Part shown: positions 27,970-36,888 of the stretch, piece by piece
Layout of the letters: the number at the start of each line of letters is the position of its first letter
Position numbering within the stretch: the first letter of the stretch is position 1
Assembly: GCA_937139605.1 (NCBI GenBank)
Contig: CAKZQG010000028.1
Location: 1 to 64,000 of the forward strand
Direction of reading: 5' to 3'
DNA: 64,000 nt
Origin: an uncultured bacterium
GTDB lineage: Bacteria; DRYD01
Position numbers and translations under genes: made by a program
The notes under the pieces: generated by a model
What the model was told of the DNA's origin: nothing
What the model saw: only the letters and a program-made list of their open reading frames with translations
Databases searched by the model: none

Positions 27970-28791
27970 ATGAAAAAGTTAATATTTTTAAGTAGTTTAT
28001 TTTTATATATTTTATTAGGTTTAGGATTAATAAAAATATTTTCAAGTAATTTAGAAAAGGTTTTAATAATAAAAGGGAAAGATATAGAGCCAGTAAATTT
28101 AACAGTTCAAGGTTTTTTATCTCAATATCCTTCAGATTTATGTGATATATATAATTTAAAAGATATAAAAAAAATTGATATAAACAGATATCAAGTGATA
28201 ATAGCTTTGACAAGTGAAGCCGCTTATCAATTAAAGAATTATAATTTGAAAAATAAATTAGTAATATACGGATTAGTATTATCACCTGAAAAGTTAGGAG
28301 TATTAGGAAAATTCATTGGGTTTTCTATATATCCTCCATTTGAACAAGTTTTTAAAGATTTAAAACAAAGATATCCTAATATAAAATCAGTAGGATTAGT
28401 TTTTAATCAGAAAAATTACGCAGTAGAAGAAGCATATAAAGCTGCAAAAAATTTAAACCTTAACTGTATTTTAATTCCAATAGACAACTATAATTACAGG
28501 GATGCTCTAAAACAAATAGAAAAAGTGGATATAGTATATTTATTTTCAGATTCAATAGTATTAGAAGAAAATAATCTTTTATTTTTAATTAACTCTATTA
28601 AATCATTAAATAAGATAATAGTTTCAGCACATAAGGTGTTATTAAAATATGGAGCAGATGCCGCCTACTCTATAGATTATTTTCAATTAGGTACTAATAT
28701 AGCTAATATAATCAAAAAAAATGATTCATTAGTATATGATAACACATATAAGGTATATTTCCCATATCCTTACGTTTATACAACCAAATAA
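27970..28791 (+). CDS. ABC-type substrate-binding protein (PF04392-like)
   Basis: An N-terminal signal segment (about residues 3-20) is followed by a two-lobed periplasmic binding fold. IIALTSEAAYQLKNY, FEQVFKDLKQRYPNIKSVGL, VFNQKNYAVEEAYKAAKNL and DIVYLFSD are typical of the ABC_sub_bind family. No permease or ATPase gene is nearby. A TonB-dependent receptor starts 7 bases after the stop, so the two are co-transcribed, a pairing seen in other diderms. The ligand cannot be told from the sequence. Confidence 0.75.
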   Translation: MKKLIFLSSLFLYILLGLGLIKIFSSNLEKVLIIKGKDIEPVNLTVQGFLSQYPSDLCDIYNLKDIKKIDINRYQVIIALTSEAAYQLKNYNLKNKLVIYGLVLSPEKLGVLGKFIGFSIYPPFEQVFKDLKQRYPNIKSVGLVFNQKNYAVEEAYKAAKNLNLNCILIPIDNYNYRDALKQIEKVDIVYLFSDSIVLEENNLLFLINSIKSLNKIIVSAHKVLLKYGADAAYSIDYFQLGTNIANIIKKNDSLVYDNTYKVYFPYPYVYTTK

Positions 28792-28798
28792 AAAAAAT

Positions 28799-30928
28799 AT
28801 GAAAAATAAAATAAAAAATATAATAAAAAAAATATTAACTATATTAATTATATTAACTAGTTTAATAATATCATTAAATCAAATAGCATTCGCAGAATTA
28901 ACTTTATCCAAAGTAGAATTATCAGAAGATAATTCAGATAATATAAAAAATAATACAGAAACAAGAGAATTAATAGAAGAAGAAGTGTTTTTAAAATCGG
29001 AGTTAAATTTTATAGATGAAATAGAATCGCTAAATAAGTATAGTCAAAGCGTATTAACGTCAGCAGGTAGTATAAGTATAATTCAACCCCAAGAATTGAA
29101 ATATTTTTATTACCCCGATATAAAAAGATTACTTAATTTTAGCCCTGGTTTATATATAGTAGAAGATGGAGCATATTGGTACTTAGGAAGCAAAGGGGTT
29201 CAAATCCCTGGAAGCTACAACTCAAGAGCACTATTTTTACTAAACGGATTACCATTAAATGAACCCATTTTAGGAAGCCCAATATCAATTCCTACGTACT
29301 TTATTAACAATATAGAAATAGTTTTTGGATTTTCTAATGTATATTTTGGAAGCAATTCCCTACTTGCAACAATAAATATAATCCCTAATTACAAAAACCT
29401 AAATAATAACTTCTATATAAACAATTCATTTAATTTTTATGATAATAAAATAAACACATTAACTAATTTAATTTTTAATAAAACAATAAATAAAAATGAA
29501 AATAATTATTTAAAATTATCTTTTGGAGCAAGCTTACTAAATTATAAAGGTTCAAAAGTATTTTTTAAAGAAAGACAAGAATTATCATTAGCTCCAATTG
29601 CATACCATATAGATAAATACTATGATAATTATTTTTACATTTCTTTATTTACAGATGATAGTGAATTATATTTTAGCTTATATGAAAATAAATATCATTT
29701 TCCAACGGCAGCTTATAATACAACATTTAATAATTTTGAAACTAATATACTAGATAATTACTATAACTTTTTGTATAGAAAAAAAATAAAAATAGATAAC
29801 AATAAAATAATCAATATTAATTTTTATAGCCAAAAGTATAAAGAATTTGGAAACTATTTTTATGATACTTATCTAAATATAGATAATTTAAAGTCTAATA
29901 TATTTTCTCTTGATAGTAATATAAACATATCTAAAGATAGGTATAATTTTTTAATAGGAGCTGAACTAAAAAATCTTTCCTTTAAATTAAATAATTTTGA
30001 CGTAAATTACGATATAAATAAAAACAATAGATACTTATTAAATGAATATCTCAATTTAGAAAGAAAATCTGTATTCTTATATTCAATATATACTAATTTT
30101 GATTACTATCTAAAAGACGATCTAATAATAAGCAGTAGTTTAAGATATGATAATTATTCAAACTTATATAATAATTTCAAATCTATATTATTACCAAAAA
30201 TAGGGATAGTAAAATTAATAGACAATAATAGTTCACTAAAATTAATTTATTCAAGTAATTATAGAGCTCCAAGTATAAGTGAAACATACTATAATGATGG
30301 TGGAATATCTACTCTCAATAATTTAGATTTACTTCCTGAAAAACATAACACCTTTGAATTAATATATTATAAAGAATTCAAAGAAATTAATCAAAAAGGA
30401 TACTTTAATATCTCTTTATATAATATGAAAATTTCTAATCTAATAAACAACGTTATTGTTGATAATATAAATAATATCAGTCAGTTTCAAAATATAGGAA
30501 ATGTATATTCTAATGGAATTTTATTAGATTACTTTAAACAAAATAATAATAAGAATTTGATTAGATTTAGTATATCATATAGCAATGCTAGAATAAAATC
30601 AAGTTTATTTGAGTTTTTACCTAATTCCCCCAAACTACTAATTTTATTTAAATATGGTTTTAACTTAAATGACAATATATTAGTAGGTTTTGAAACTAAA
30701 TATACATCCAGCGCATTAACTGAAAATAATATCAAAATCAAAGATTATATTTTATCTAATTTAACTGTTTCATACTATTTGTCTAAAGATAATTACCTTA
30801 TTCTCAATATTGAGAACCTATTTAATACAAAATATTATAATATTATCAGTTATCCTAATAATTTCCCGATTTATTCTTATCCGTCTAAAAAAAGGAATAT
30901 CTATTTAGGAATAAACTATTCATTTTAA
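28799..30928 (+). CDS. TonB-dependent outer-membrane receptor
   Basis: I start at the ATG at 28799, which gives a clean signal peptide (MKNKIKNIIKKIL... ending near AFA), rather than an ORF start 63 bases earlier that overlaps the upstream gene. The plug domain spans about residues 65-175: SISIIQPQELKYFYYPDIKR, FSPGLYIVEDGAYW and RALFLLNGLPLNEPI. A 22-strand-type barrel of alternating aromatic/polar strands follows and ends in a terminal phenylalanine (YLGINYSF), as outer-membrane barrels do. It imports an unknown ligand, probably with the binding protein encoded just upstream. TonB/ExbBD are not in the window. Confidence 0.88.
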   Translation: MKNKIKNIIKKILTILIILTSLIISLNQIAFAELTLSKVELSEDNSDNIKNNTETRELIEEEVFLKSELNFIDEIESLNKYSQSVLTSAGSISIIQPQELKYFYYPDIKRLLNFSPGLYIVEDGAYWYLGSKGVQIPGSYNSRALFLLNGLPLNEPILGSPISIPTYFINNIEIVFGFSNVYFGSNSLLATINIIPNYKNLNNNFYINNSFNFYDNKINTLTNLIFNKTINKNENNYLKLSFGASLLNYKGSKVFFKERQELSLAPIAYHIDKYYDNYFYISLFTDDSELYFSLYENKYHFPTAAYNTTFNNFETNILDNYYNFLYRKKIKIDNNKIININFYSQKYKEFGNYFYDTYLNIDNLKSNIFSLDSNINISKDRYNFLIGAELKNLSFKLNNFDVNYDINKNNRYLLNEYLNLERKSVFLYSIYTNFDYYLKDDLIISSSLRYDNYSNLYNNFKSILLPKIGIVKLIDNNSSLKLIYSSNYRAPSISETYYNDGGISTLNNLDLLPEKHNTFELIYYKEFKEINQKGYFNISLYNMKISNLINNVIVDNINNISQFQNIGNVYSNGILLDYFKQNNNKNLIRFSISYSNARIKSSLFEFLPNSPKLLILFKYGFNLNDNILVGFETKYTSSALTENNIKIKDYILSNLTVSYYLSKDNYLILNIENLFNTKYYNIISYPNNFPIYSYPSKKRNIYLGINYSF

Positions 30929-30947
30929 AAATAAATAAGAATAATTT

Positions 30948-31802
30948 ATGTTAATAAAAAGTGAAAAGGATATTGAAAAAATAAGAATAGCTTCGTATAT
31001 AAATGATTTTACTTTAAAAATATTAAAAGATTTTATAGAAAATAATTATGAAAAGATAAATGCTAAAGTGGTAGATGATTTAGCTTTTGAAATAATAACG
31101 ACTTTAGGGGGATATCCTGCGTTTAAAAATTATAAACCCCCTTTTACTGATGAAACATATATTTATAGCATAACGTTATCTTTAAATGAAGAAATAGTAC
31201 ATGGGTTACCAGTAGCTTCTAAAGTTTTTAAAAAAGGTGATATAGTAAGTATAGATTGCGGGACAATTTATAAAGGCTTTTATTCAGACAGTGCTATTAG
31301 CTTTTTATTAGATAGTAATAACAATAATGATTTAAAATCAAGATTGATAAGGGTTTGTAAAGAAGCTTTAGATAATTGTTTAGATTTTGTTTATCATAAT
31401 TCCTTTGTTAATTTAGTTTCAAAAGCTATAGAAGATTACGTTTTAGATAATGGTTTTAGAGTTATAAAGGAGTTATCAGGACATGGTGTAGGCAAAAAAT
31501 TACACGAAGAACCAGAAATCCCTAACTTTTATACCCCCAATTATAAACAAAAATTATATAATAAAATGACGATAGCAATAGAACCAATGATAACCTCAGG
31601 AAATGGTAAAATAAAGCTATTAAAAGATAATTGGACAATAATAACAGAAGATCACTCCCCTGCTGCTCATTTTGAATATACTGTCTTAGTAACAAAATCC
31701 AAACCAGAAATCCTAACAAATATACCCACTAACCTATTTAACGAATTCTATAAAAAAGTAAAAGATATCATATTAAAATATTTAAAAGTAAAATCAATAT
31801 AG
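30948..31802 (+). CDS. map: Methionine aminopeptidase, type I
   Basis: Removes N-terminal methionine. All metal and catalytic ligands are visible in order: EIVHGLP (His), SIDCG (Asp), YSDSA (Asp), LSGHGVGKKLHEEP (His), AIEPM (Glu) and HFEYT (Glu). The length of 284 aa is slightly long because of charged insertions. It starts 19 bases after the TonB receptor stop. It is unusual that it is not next to secY/adk/infA, where many bacteria keep it. Confidence 0.95.
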   Translation: MLIKSEKDIEKIRIASYINDFTLKILKDFIENNYEKINAKVVDDLAFEIITTLGGYPAFKNYKPPFTDETYIYSITLSLNEEIVHGLPVASKVFKKGDIVSIDCGTIYKGFYSDSAISFLLDSNNNNDLKSRLIRVCKEALDNCLDFVYHNSFVNLVSKAIEDYVLDNGFRVIKELSGHGVGKKLHEEPEIPNFYTPNYKQKLYNKMTIAIEPMITSGNGKIKLLKDNWTIITEDHSPAAHFEYTVLVTKSKPEILTNIPTNLFNEFYKKVKDIILKYLKVKSI

Positions 31803-31816
31803 AACTAATTTCACTT

Positions 31817-32437
31817 TTATTCTCCTTTAATGATATCTTCTAAATTTTTGGAATATTCTTCAGGGATTATTTTATATATTTGAACAAAAAAGAAAGAACT
31901 AACTAATATGTTATCTAATATATTTTCTAGAATAGAATAATCTTGTTTAAGAATAAATTCTTTTATTTTTTCTAAAGCGTTATAATAATTTCTAAAAGCT
32001 TCTCCAAAAATAACATCTAAAAAATTTTTAAAAAACTCATCATCCTCTAAGGTAATAATATTAACAACTATTTCAGCATTCATAAATAGCTTTGACATTT
32101 CTGTTTCATAAAACTCTTTTAATTCTTCATTAGTTATTTTTTTAGATTTAATATTTTTAAGTAATTCTTCCCAAAAAAGATAAAGTGGATTATTTTTGGC
32201 TTCATTTATTAGTATCTTTAACTCCAATGACTTTAATTTTAATAAATATTTATATATATTAGTATTATCTTGATTTTCAACAGCATCAATAAGATTAGAA
32301 AACAGATTTTCCATCTCTTCCATTGTATTTCTTATTTCAAAATTCTCCGAATTCTTTAAACCTTCTTTTATATTGCTAATAAACGTATTAATATCTTTTA
32401 AAATATAATATAAAGTCTCAGAAGTTAAATTATCCAT
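31817..32437 (-). CDS. Hypothetical all-helical protein next to a radical SAM gene
   Basis: I do not recognise this 206-aa protein. It is acidic, predicted almost entirely helical, without signal peptide, cysteine motif or membrane segment. Recognisable only by pattern are MEEMENLFSNLIDAVENQD and LEDDEFFKNFLDVIFGEAF. It begins 51 bases after the radical SAM gene on the same strand and is probably its operon partner, so it could be a substrate, chaperone or regulator. The window shows no other clue. Confidence 0.6.
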   Translation of the reverse strand: MDNLTSETLYYILKDINTFISNIKEGLKNSENFEIRNTMEEMENLFSNLIDAVENQDNTNIYKYLLKLKSLELKILINEAKNNPLYLFWEELLKNIKSKKITNEELKEFYETEMSKLFMNAEIVVNIITLEDDEFFKNFLDVIFGEAFRNYYNALEKIKEFILKQDYSILENILDNILVSSFFFVQIYKIIPEEYSKNLEDIIKGE

Positions 32438-32488
32438 ATATTTTTTTTAAAATTATTTAATTTTCAAATTTTAAAAATTTAAGATGAT

Positions 32489-33802
32489 TTAGTTTTTGAT
32501 ATAACAGGTAGGATCCTTATAAAGTAAGGATTTAAATTCATTAAAGCTTCTAAATCTACACCCCCCTCTACAGTTATCAAAGTATTCACATTCTTTACAT
32601 CTATTATCATATTCATCTATATTATTTATTTCTTTAAGGTGAGTATTAAGCCAAATATCCTTAAATGAAGAGTTCTTAAGGTTTCCATAAGAAAATTGTT
32701 CTTTATAGTTTATAAACATTCCTGAAGGAAGGACATCACCATAAGGAGATATATAACAAACAGTTTTGCCACAACCACATCCAAAACCTGTATATAATCC
32801 TGTTTTTCCAACTTCTAATGGGACATTGAAAAATTCTATTTCTATTCTTGTTCTTTCTTTCATTGTATTTATAATATTATCAATTTTTTTAAGGATTTCA
32901 TTAGATAGAGCTAAATCTTTACTTGCTCTACCTGTTATAAATATAGGGCTAAAAGAGAGTTTGTCTGCTTGATATTGTTCAGCAAAATTCAAAAATGCTG
33001 GTAAATCATTATAGTTTAACTTATTTAAAACAAAATGAAATCTAATAGTTAACTCTTTATTAATTTCTTTATAGTTTTGTAATAGTTTTAAATTATTTTT
33101 AAATTTATCAAAGTAACTTTTACCTTTTATATTTATGTAATCTCTTGAGCTAACTGCATCAATACTAACTTTAAACTCCTTTATTTTTATATTATTATTA
33201 ATAATTTCTTCATAATATTTATCAAAATTAACTAACGAAGTAGATATAAATATAACTAAATTAAGTTCATTAGCATATTTCAATATTTCAATAAAATTAT
33301 TTTTATCGAAAGGTTCTCCACCACCAAAAGAAATATAATACACCCCTAACTCTTTTAATTCTTTTAAAATAGTTTTTATTTTATCTGTAGATAATTCTTG
33401 TTTTATAAGGGATTTTTCAATATCACCAGAATTAGAAAAACAGTGCTTACATTTTAAAGGGCAACTATATGTTAAAGCAAAATAAACTTTTAATGGAGCG
33501 CTTAATATTCTATACTCATTTAATAACTCTATATTTTCATTTACTAAGAAATCCACATTTAATGTGTAATCCTCTTTGATTATATCTAAATACTGAGCCA
33601 ATTGTATAAAACTTTTATAATTTAAATAATTAAATTTTGTTGAAAAATATCTATAATATATTTCATCAATATCTTTAAAATTAGAGATATTAAATAGAAT
33701 AGATGTCGCATCCTGATCAAAAGGAATGTATTCTTTTCTTTCTGAATCAAATAATAAAGAACCGAAATATTCTAATCTTCCTATAAATCTCTTTTTATTC
33801 AT
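32489..33802 (-). CDS. Radical SAM/SPASM protein with N-terminal PqqD-like (RRE-like) domain
   Basis: Residues ~1-85 look like a PqqD-type peptide-binding domain (LEYFGSLLFDSERKEYIPFD, then DATSILFNI). The radical SAM cluster motif is C114-x3-C118-x2-C121 (TYSCPLKCKHCFSN) with YISFGGGEPF as the SAM-binding region. A SPASM tail holds extra cysteines: GCGCGKTVCYISPYGDV and RCKECEYFDNCRGGC. This layout is typical of maturases that modify ribosomally made peptides, and also of some cofactor enzymes. No small precursor-peptide ORF is obvious on either side. There is no Shine-Dalgarno before the ATG. Confidence 0.85.
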   Translation of the reverse strand: MNKKRFIGRLEYFGSLLFDSERKEYIPFDQDATSILFNISNFKDIDEIYYRYFSTKFNYLNYKSFIQLAQYLDIIKEDYTLNVDFLVNENIELLNEYRILSAPLKVYFALTYSCPLKCKHCFSNSGDIEKSLIKQELSTDKIKTILKELKELGVYYISFGGGEPFDKNNFIEILKYANELNLVIFISTSLVNFDKYYEEIINNNIKIKEFKVSIDAVSSRDYINIKGKSYFDKFKNNLKLLQNYKEINKELTIRFHFVLNKLNYNDLPAFLNFAEQYQADKLSFSPIFITGRASKDLALSNEILKKIDNIINTMKERTRIEIEFFNVPLEVGKTGLYTGFGCGCGKTVCYISPYGDVLPSGMFINYKEQFSYGNLKNSSFKDIWLNTHLKEINNIDEYDNRCKECEYFDNCRGGCRFRSFNEFKSLLYKDPTCYIKN

Positions 33803-34024
33803 AACATAATCGCTTTTATATATTAATTTTTCTTTTTTAGTTAAATAAAACCTTTTTAAATCCTTATATAAAATTTAAAAAATAACAAATTAAAAACAAA
33901 AGTATTTAAAATAAAATTTAAAAATAAAATTAGGATAGGAAAGGATAAAAAATAAAAATAAAAAATTCTATTAAAAATAAATCTATTAATAATAAATCTT
34001 CATGATAATTAAAATAATAAATTC

Positions 34025-34741
34025 ATGATAATTGAAAAAATAAATAAAAATATAATTAATTTATTTGAAATAGAAAACAAGAAATATTTAGATATTTTTT
34101 TAGAAAATTACCTAGAATTTAATAATTTAAAAGAAATTGATAATAAAATTGACAATAAAAATGATAAAATTACTTACATTTATAATACATTAGTATTAGA
34201 TAGTATAGTACAATTTTATATAATAATAAAAACAATAGAAGCTAATATAAAACAAGAGAATAATATAATTAATGATAAAAGTAGGGATATAAATTTAGTA
34301 GATATTGGGACTGGTTTTGGGATCCCTGGAATTATATTAGCTATACTTTATAAAACCTATAAATCAAAAAAACAAAATTCATTTAATTTAAATTTTTATT
34401 TAATAGAAAGTAATAAAAGGAAATGTGAGTTTCTTAATAAATTAAAATCAGAATTAGATTTAGAAATAAATATTGTAAATATGGATTGTAAAGAGTATAT
34501 AAGAAAAATTAATAAAAAATTTGAGTTAGTTATATCAAGAGCAGTTTTTAAAATGCCAACTATTATTGATATATACAAAAAATACAGTAATTTATTTGCT
34601 TTTTGGTTATATTCTCAAAATTACCAAGAATTATTAGAAAAATATAAAACTAAAATAGAATTATATTTTAATATTTTCAAGATTTATGAATATGAAATAA
34701 ATAATAATATTTATTATACTGTTGTTTTTTTAAGGAAATAG
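34025..34741 (+). CDS. rsmG: 16S rRNA (guanine527-N7)-methyltransferase RsmG
   Basis: Methylates G527 in 16S rRNA. The SAM-binding motif VDIGTGFGIPGIILAI is classic for RsmG/GidB, followed by YLIESNKRKCEFLNKL and the conserved SRAVFK. The length is 238 aa with an Asn/Lys-rich insertion near the N-terminus. The leader contains a near-perfect direct duplication (TTCATGATAATT twice, 23 bases apart), which creates a false upstream ATG. It is not next to mnmG, parA or parB, its usual partners. It converges on the 5S rRNA gene. Confidence 0.9.
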   Translation: MIIEKINKNIINLFEIENKKYLDIFLENYLEFNNLKEIDNKIDNKNDKITYIYNTLVLDSIVQFYIIIKTIEANIKQENNIINDKSRDINLVDIGTGFGIPGIILAILYKTYKSKKQNSFNLNFYLIESNKRKCEFLNKLKSELDLEINIVNMDCKEYIRKINKKFELVISRAVFKMPTIIDIYKKYSNLFAFWLYSQNYQELLEKYKTKIELYFNIFKIYEYEINNNIYYTVVFLRK

Positions 34742-34868
34742 TGTTTTTGAGAAAGTAATAATTTTAAGAAATTAGTATCTTTAAGAAGGTAATTTTGTGA
34801 TTTTTAAAGAAAACAGATTTTTAAAGAGAGTAGATTTTTATCAACTAAGGGAAATATAAAAAACAAAA

Positions 34869-34987
34869 GGGTGGCACCGACCTACTCTCCCACAGGGTCG
34901 CCCCATTAGTACCATCGGCGCTGGTGGGCTTAACTTCCGGGTTCGGAATGGAAACCGGGTGTTTCCCCACCGCTATTGGCACCACCC
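34869..34987 (-). rRNA. rrf: 5S ribosomal RNA, unlinked copy
   Basis: Read on the minus strand, the sequence has the 5S core CCATTCCGAACCCGGAAGTT, then AAGCCCACCAGCGCCGATGG and GGGAGAGTAGGTCG. The ends GGGTGGTGCC and GGTGCCACCC pair as helix I (10 bp with two G-U). The gene is about 119 nt. No 23S or 16S sequence precedes it: the 300 bases upstream on the minus strand are AT-rich spacer. A T-rich stretch follows its 3' end. Its GC content is far above its surroundings, as expected for structural RNA. Confidence 0.97.
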
Positions 34988-35323
34988 ATTTATATATTTC
35001 TATATATTCCTTCTCTTCCCTCTTTTTTTATACTTTATAAAAAAATATCATCTTTCTTTTTTATTTTTTTATTGACTTTTGTCAATTTTTTTAACTTTTT
35101 ATTTCATTTTACCTTCTCTTTATTTTTCTGTAAATTAGCATAAAAAATTTCATAAAAATAAAATAAATAAAATAATTAATAATTAATTTTTATTTGCTTT
35201 GATGAGTAATTAAATTCTGTATATTTTATAAATTTTATAATCATAAATTTTATAATTAGTTTATTTATTTATCTTAATCTTATTTTTATAAGTAGTTTCT
35301 ATTAATAAAATACTTTTAAATTT
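34988..35323. other. AT-rich spacer upstream of 5S rRNA
   Basis: About 335 bases with no gene. It should contain the 5S promoter (minus strand). A TTGACA occurs at 35080-35085 on the minus strand inside a small inverted repeat (ATTGAC/GTCAAT), but no -10 box lies at the right spacing. A TATAAA lies near 35030. I cannot choose a promoter from these. Confidence 0.5.
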
Positions 35324-36787
35324 TTATAATTTATAAAAGATTAATTTTTCTTTATCTTGAATTATTTTTTTTTTATTTGTATTTAAACCACTTAAACTAT
35401 CTTCATTATTTAATTTATTATTATTCGTTACATTATTATTCATTACATTGTTATTCATTACATTTGGAGCAGGACTTAAACACCCTACAAACTTACTAAC
35501 TGTTACTTCTGTTAATGTTGGAATACTGCCTTCTGCTATTGTTGCATTAGACAATGTTGGTATCGTTGTATTTAATGTATATGTATAATTATTCGCTGTT
35601 ATCCCCGGATTAGATACATTAAATACACAATTTGTACCTAAACTAAAATCACTTGGCATCTTTAATCCATATCCAACTACTCCAACATTAATATACTTAC
35701 TAACAAAGAAACACCACTTATTGTTGGAAACATTGTAGGTAAAACCACTTGAGGATTCCCACCACCTTTTCACTCAATTTTATCTGATTCATTATACTTA
35801 AATCATCCTTATTTATTTTTAAAAATATTAAATTATTTGGTGTTTCATTCGTTGTTATCCCTATTCCTATATTTCCATCACTTAAAGTTGTCCCTGAATT
35901 AAAACCTCCTAAACTACTCCAATTATATACCTTTGAAACACTTACACTTAAACTACTTAAATTACTTATATCTATCTTCGATATCACTAAATTACCACTA
36001 TTTTTATCTATTAAATATAAGTAATTATCATCCATTATTGGAACTTGCCTTTGAGAATTACTGGTATTAACATTAACTGCTTGACTTAAATCCTTCTTTA
36101 TTATTACTACACCATAAGGACCATTATAACTATAAGTAGCTATATAATTACTATTTTGAGATATATTTACAAAATTATAGTTTATTTGTTTAGAATCTAC
36201 TATACTTAAATTACTTAAATTTAACTTTATTATATATCCATTAGCAATTACTCTATATAAATTTGTATTATCCGTTATTAAGCAAATAAAATCACTATTA
36301 GAATATCTTTTAAGAATATTTAAATTTCCTGTATTTTTATCTATTTCTCCTATTATTCCATCATAATTTACACCACTAATATACCATCCACCAACATATA
36401 GCTTTGTATTATCATTTGGATTAAAAAAAGAATCAGTTAATCTAATGTCGCTTGCTCCTAAAGCAGTATAATATTTCGCATAATTTAAAGTTAAATCAGG
36501 ATTTATCTTTATTATTGCATACTTCGTTGTTCCATCGTATTGATAACCAGTTATATAGTAATTATTTCCATCTAATAATGCTCCATTATACCAATCATTT
36601 CCACTTGAAGTATCAATATGAACAGCTCCGTTAGTTAATGTTATTTCTCCTCCTGATCCTCCCCCTATTGAACCACTACCTAATAGGTTTGTAAATTTAT
36701 TATCACATGAACCACAGCTTGTTAAAAACAACACTATAGCTGATAATATAATACCTACAAATATAAGTAATATTTTACTTTTCTCAT
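35324..36787 (-). pseudogene. Lipoprotein with beta-propeller-like repeats, three one-base frameshifts
   Basis: A GGAGG Shine-Dalgarno (36796-36800) precedes the ATG at 36787, but that frame stops after ten codons. Adding one A in the AAAA at 36779-36782 gives a perfect lipoprotein signal, MRKSKILLIFVGIILSAIV then LFLTSCGSCDNKF. A second added A near 35767 continues ...KLSEK into GGGNPQVVLPTMFPTISG. A third added base near 35698 continues into INVGVVGYGLKMPSDFSLG. The repaired ~485-aa protein has a Gly-rich linker (GSIGGGSGG), propeller-like repeats and an Asn-rich tail with NNNVM repeats. All three shifts are one-base losses. Function unknown. It shares the CDNKFxNLLGSxSIGGGSGG N-terminus with the lipoprotein at 38670-39251. 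Confidence 0.75.
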
Positions 36788-36838
36788 TTTTTTTACCTCC
36801 TTTTTTATTTATTATACTTTATTTTATTATTTAATATT

Positions 36839-36877
36839 CTTATTAATAATATTATTCAAAAAAAAATCCTCTTTTTT
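36839..36877 (-). repeat. Upstream element copy 1 with A9/T9 homopolymer
   Basis: On the plus strand: CTTATTAATAATATTATTC, nine A, then TCCTCTTTTTT. The same element with 21 A lies at 39270-39320. Both copies are directly upstream of lipoprotein genes that share an N-terminal sequence. This copy lies 52 bases before the ATG at 36787. It includes the 12-bp palindrome AATAATATTATT. Confidence 0.75.
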
Positions 36878-36888
36878 ATATAATAAAA

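Noticed and set aside
28736-28798. Upstream start for the TonB receptor
   Set aside because: It would overlap the binding-protein gene and put 21 unlikely residues before a perfect signal peptide that starts at 28799.
35057-35085. 5S rRNA promoter from the TTGACA at 35080-35085
   Set aside because: No -10 box is found 16-18 bases downstream on the minus strand; only A residues are there.
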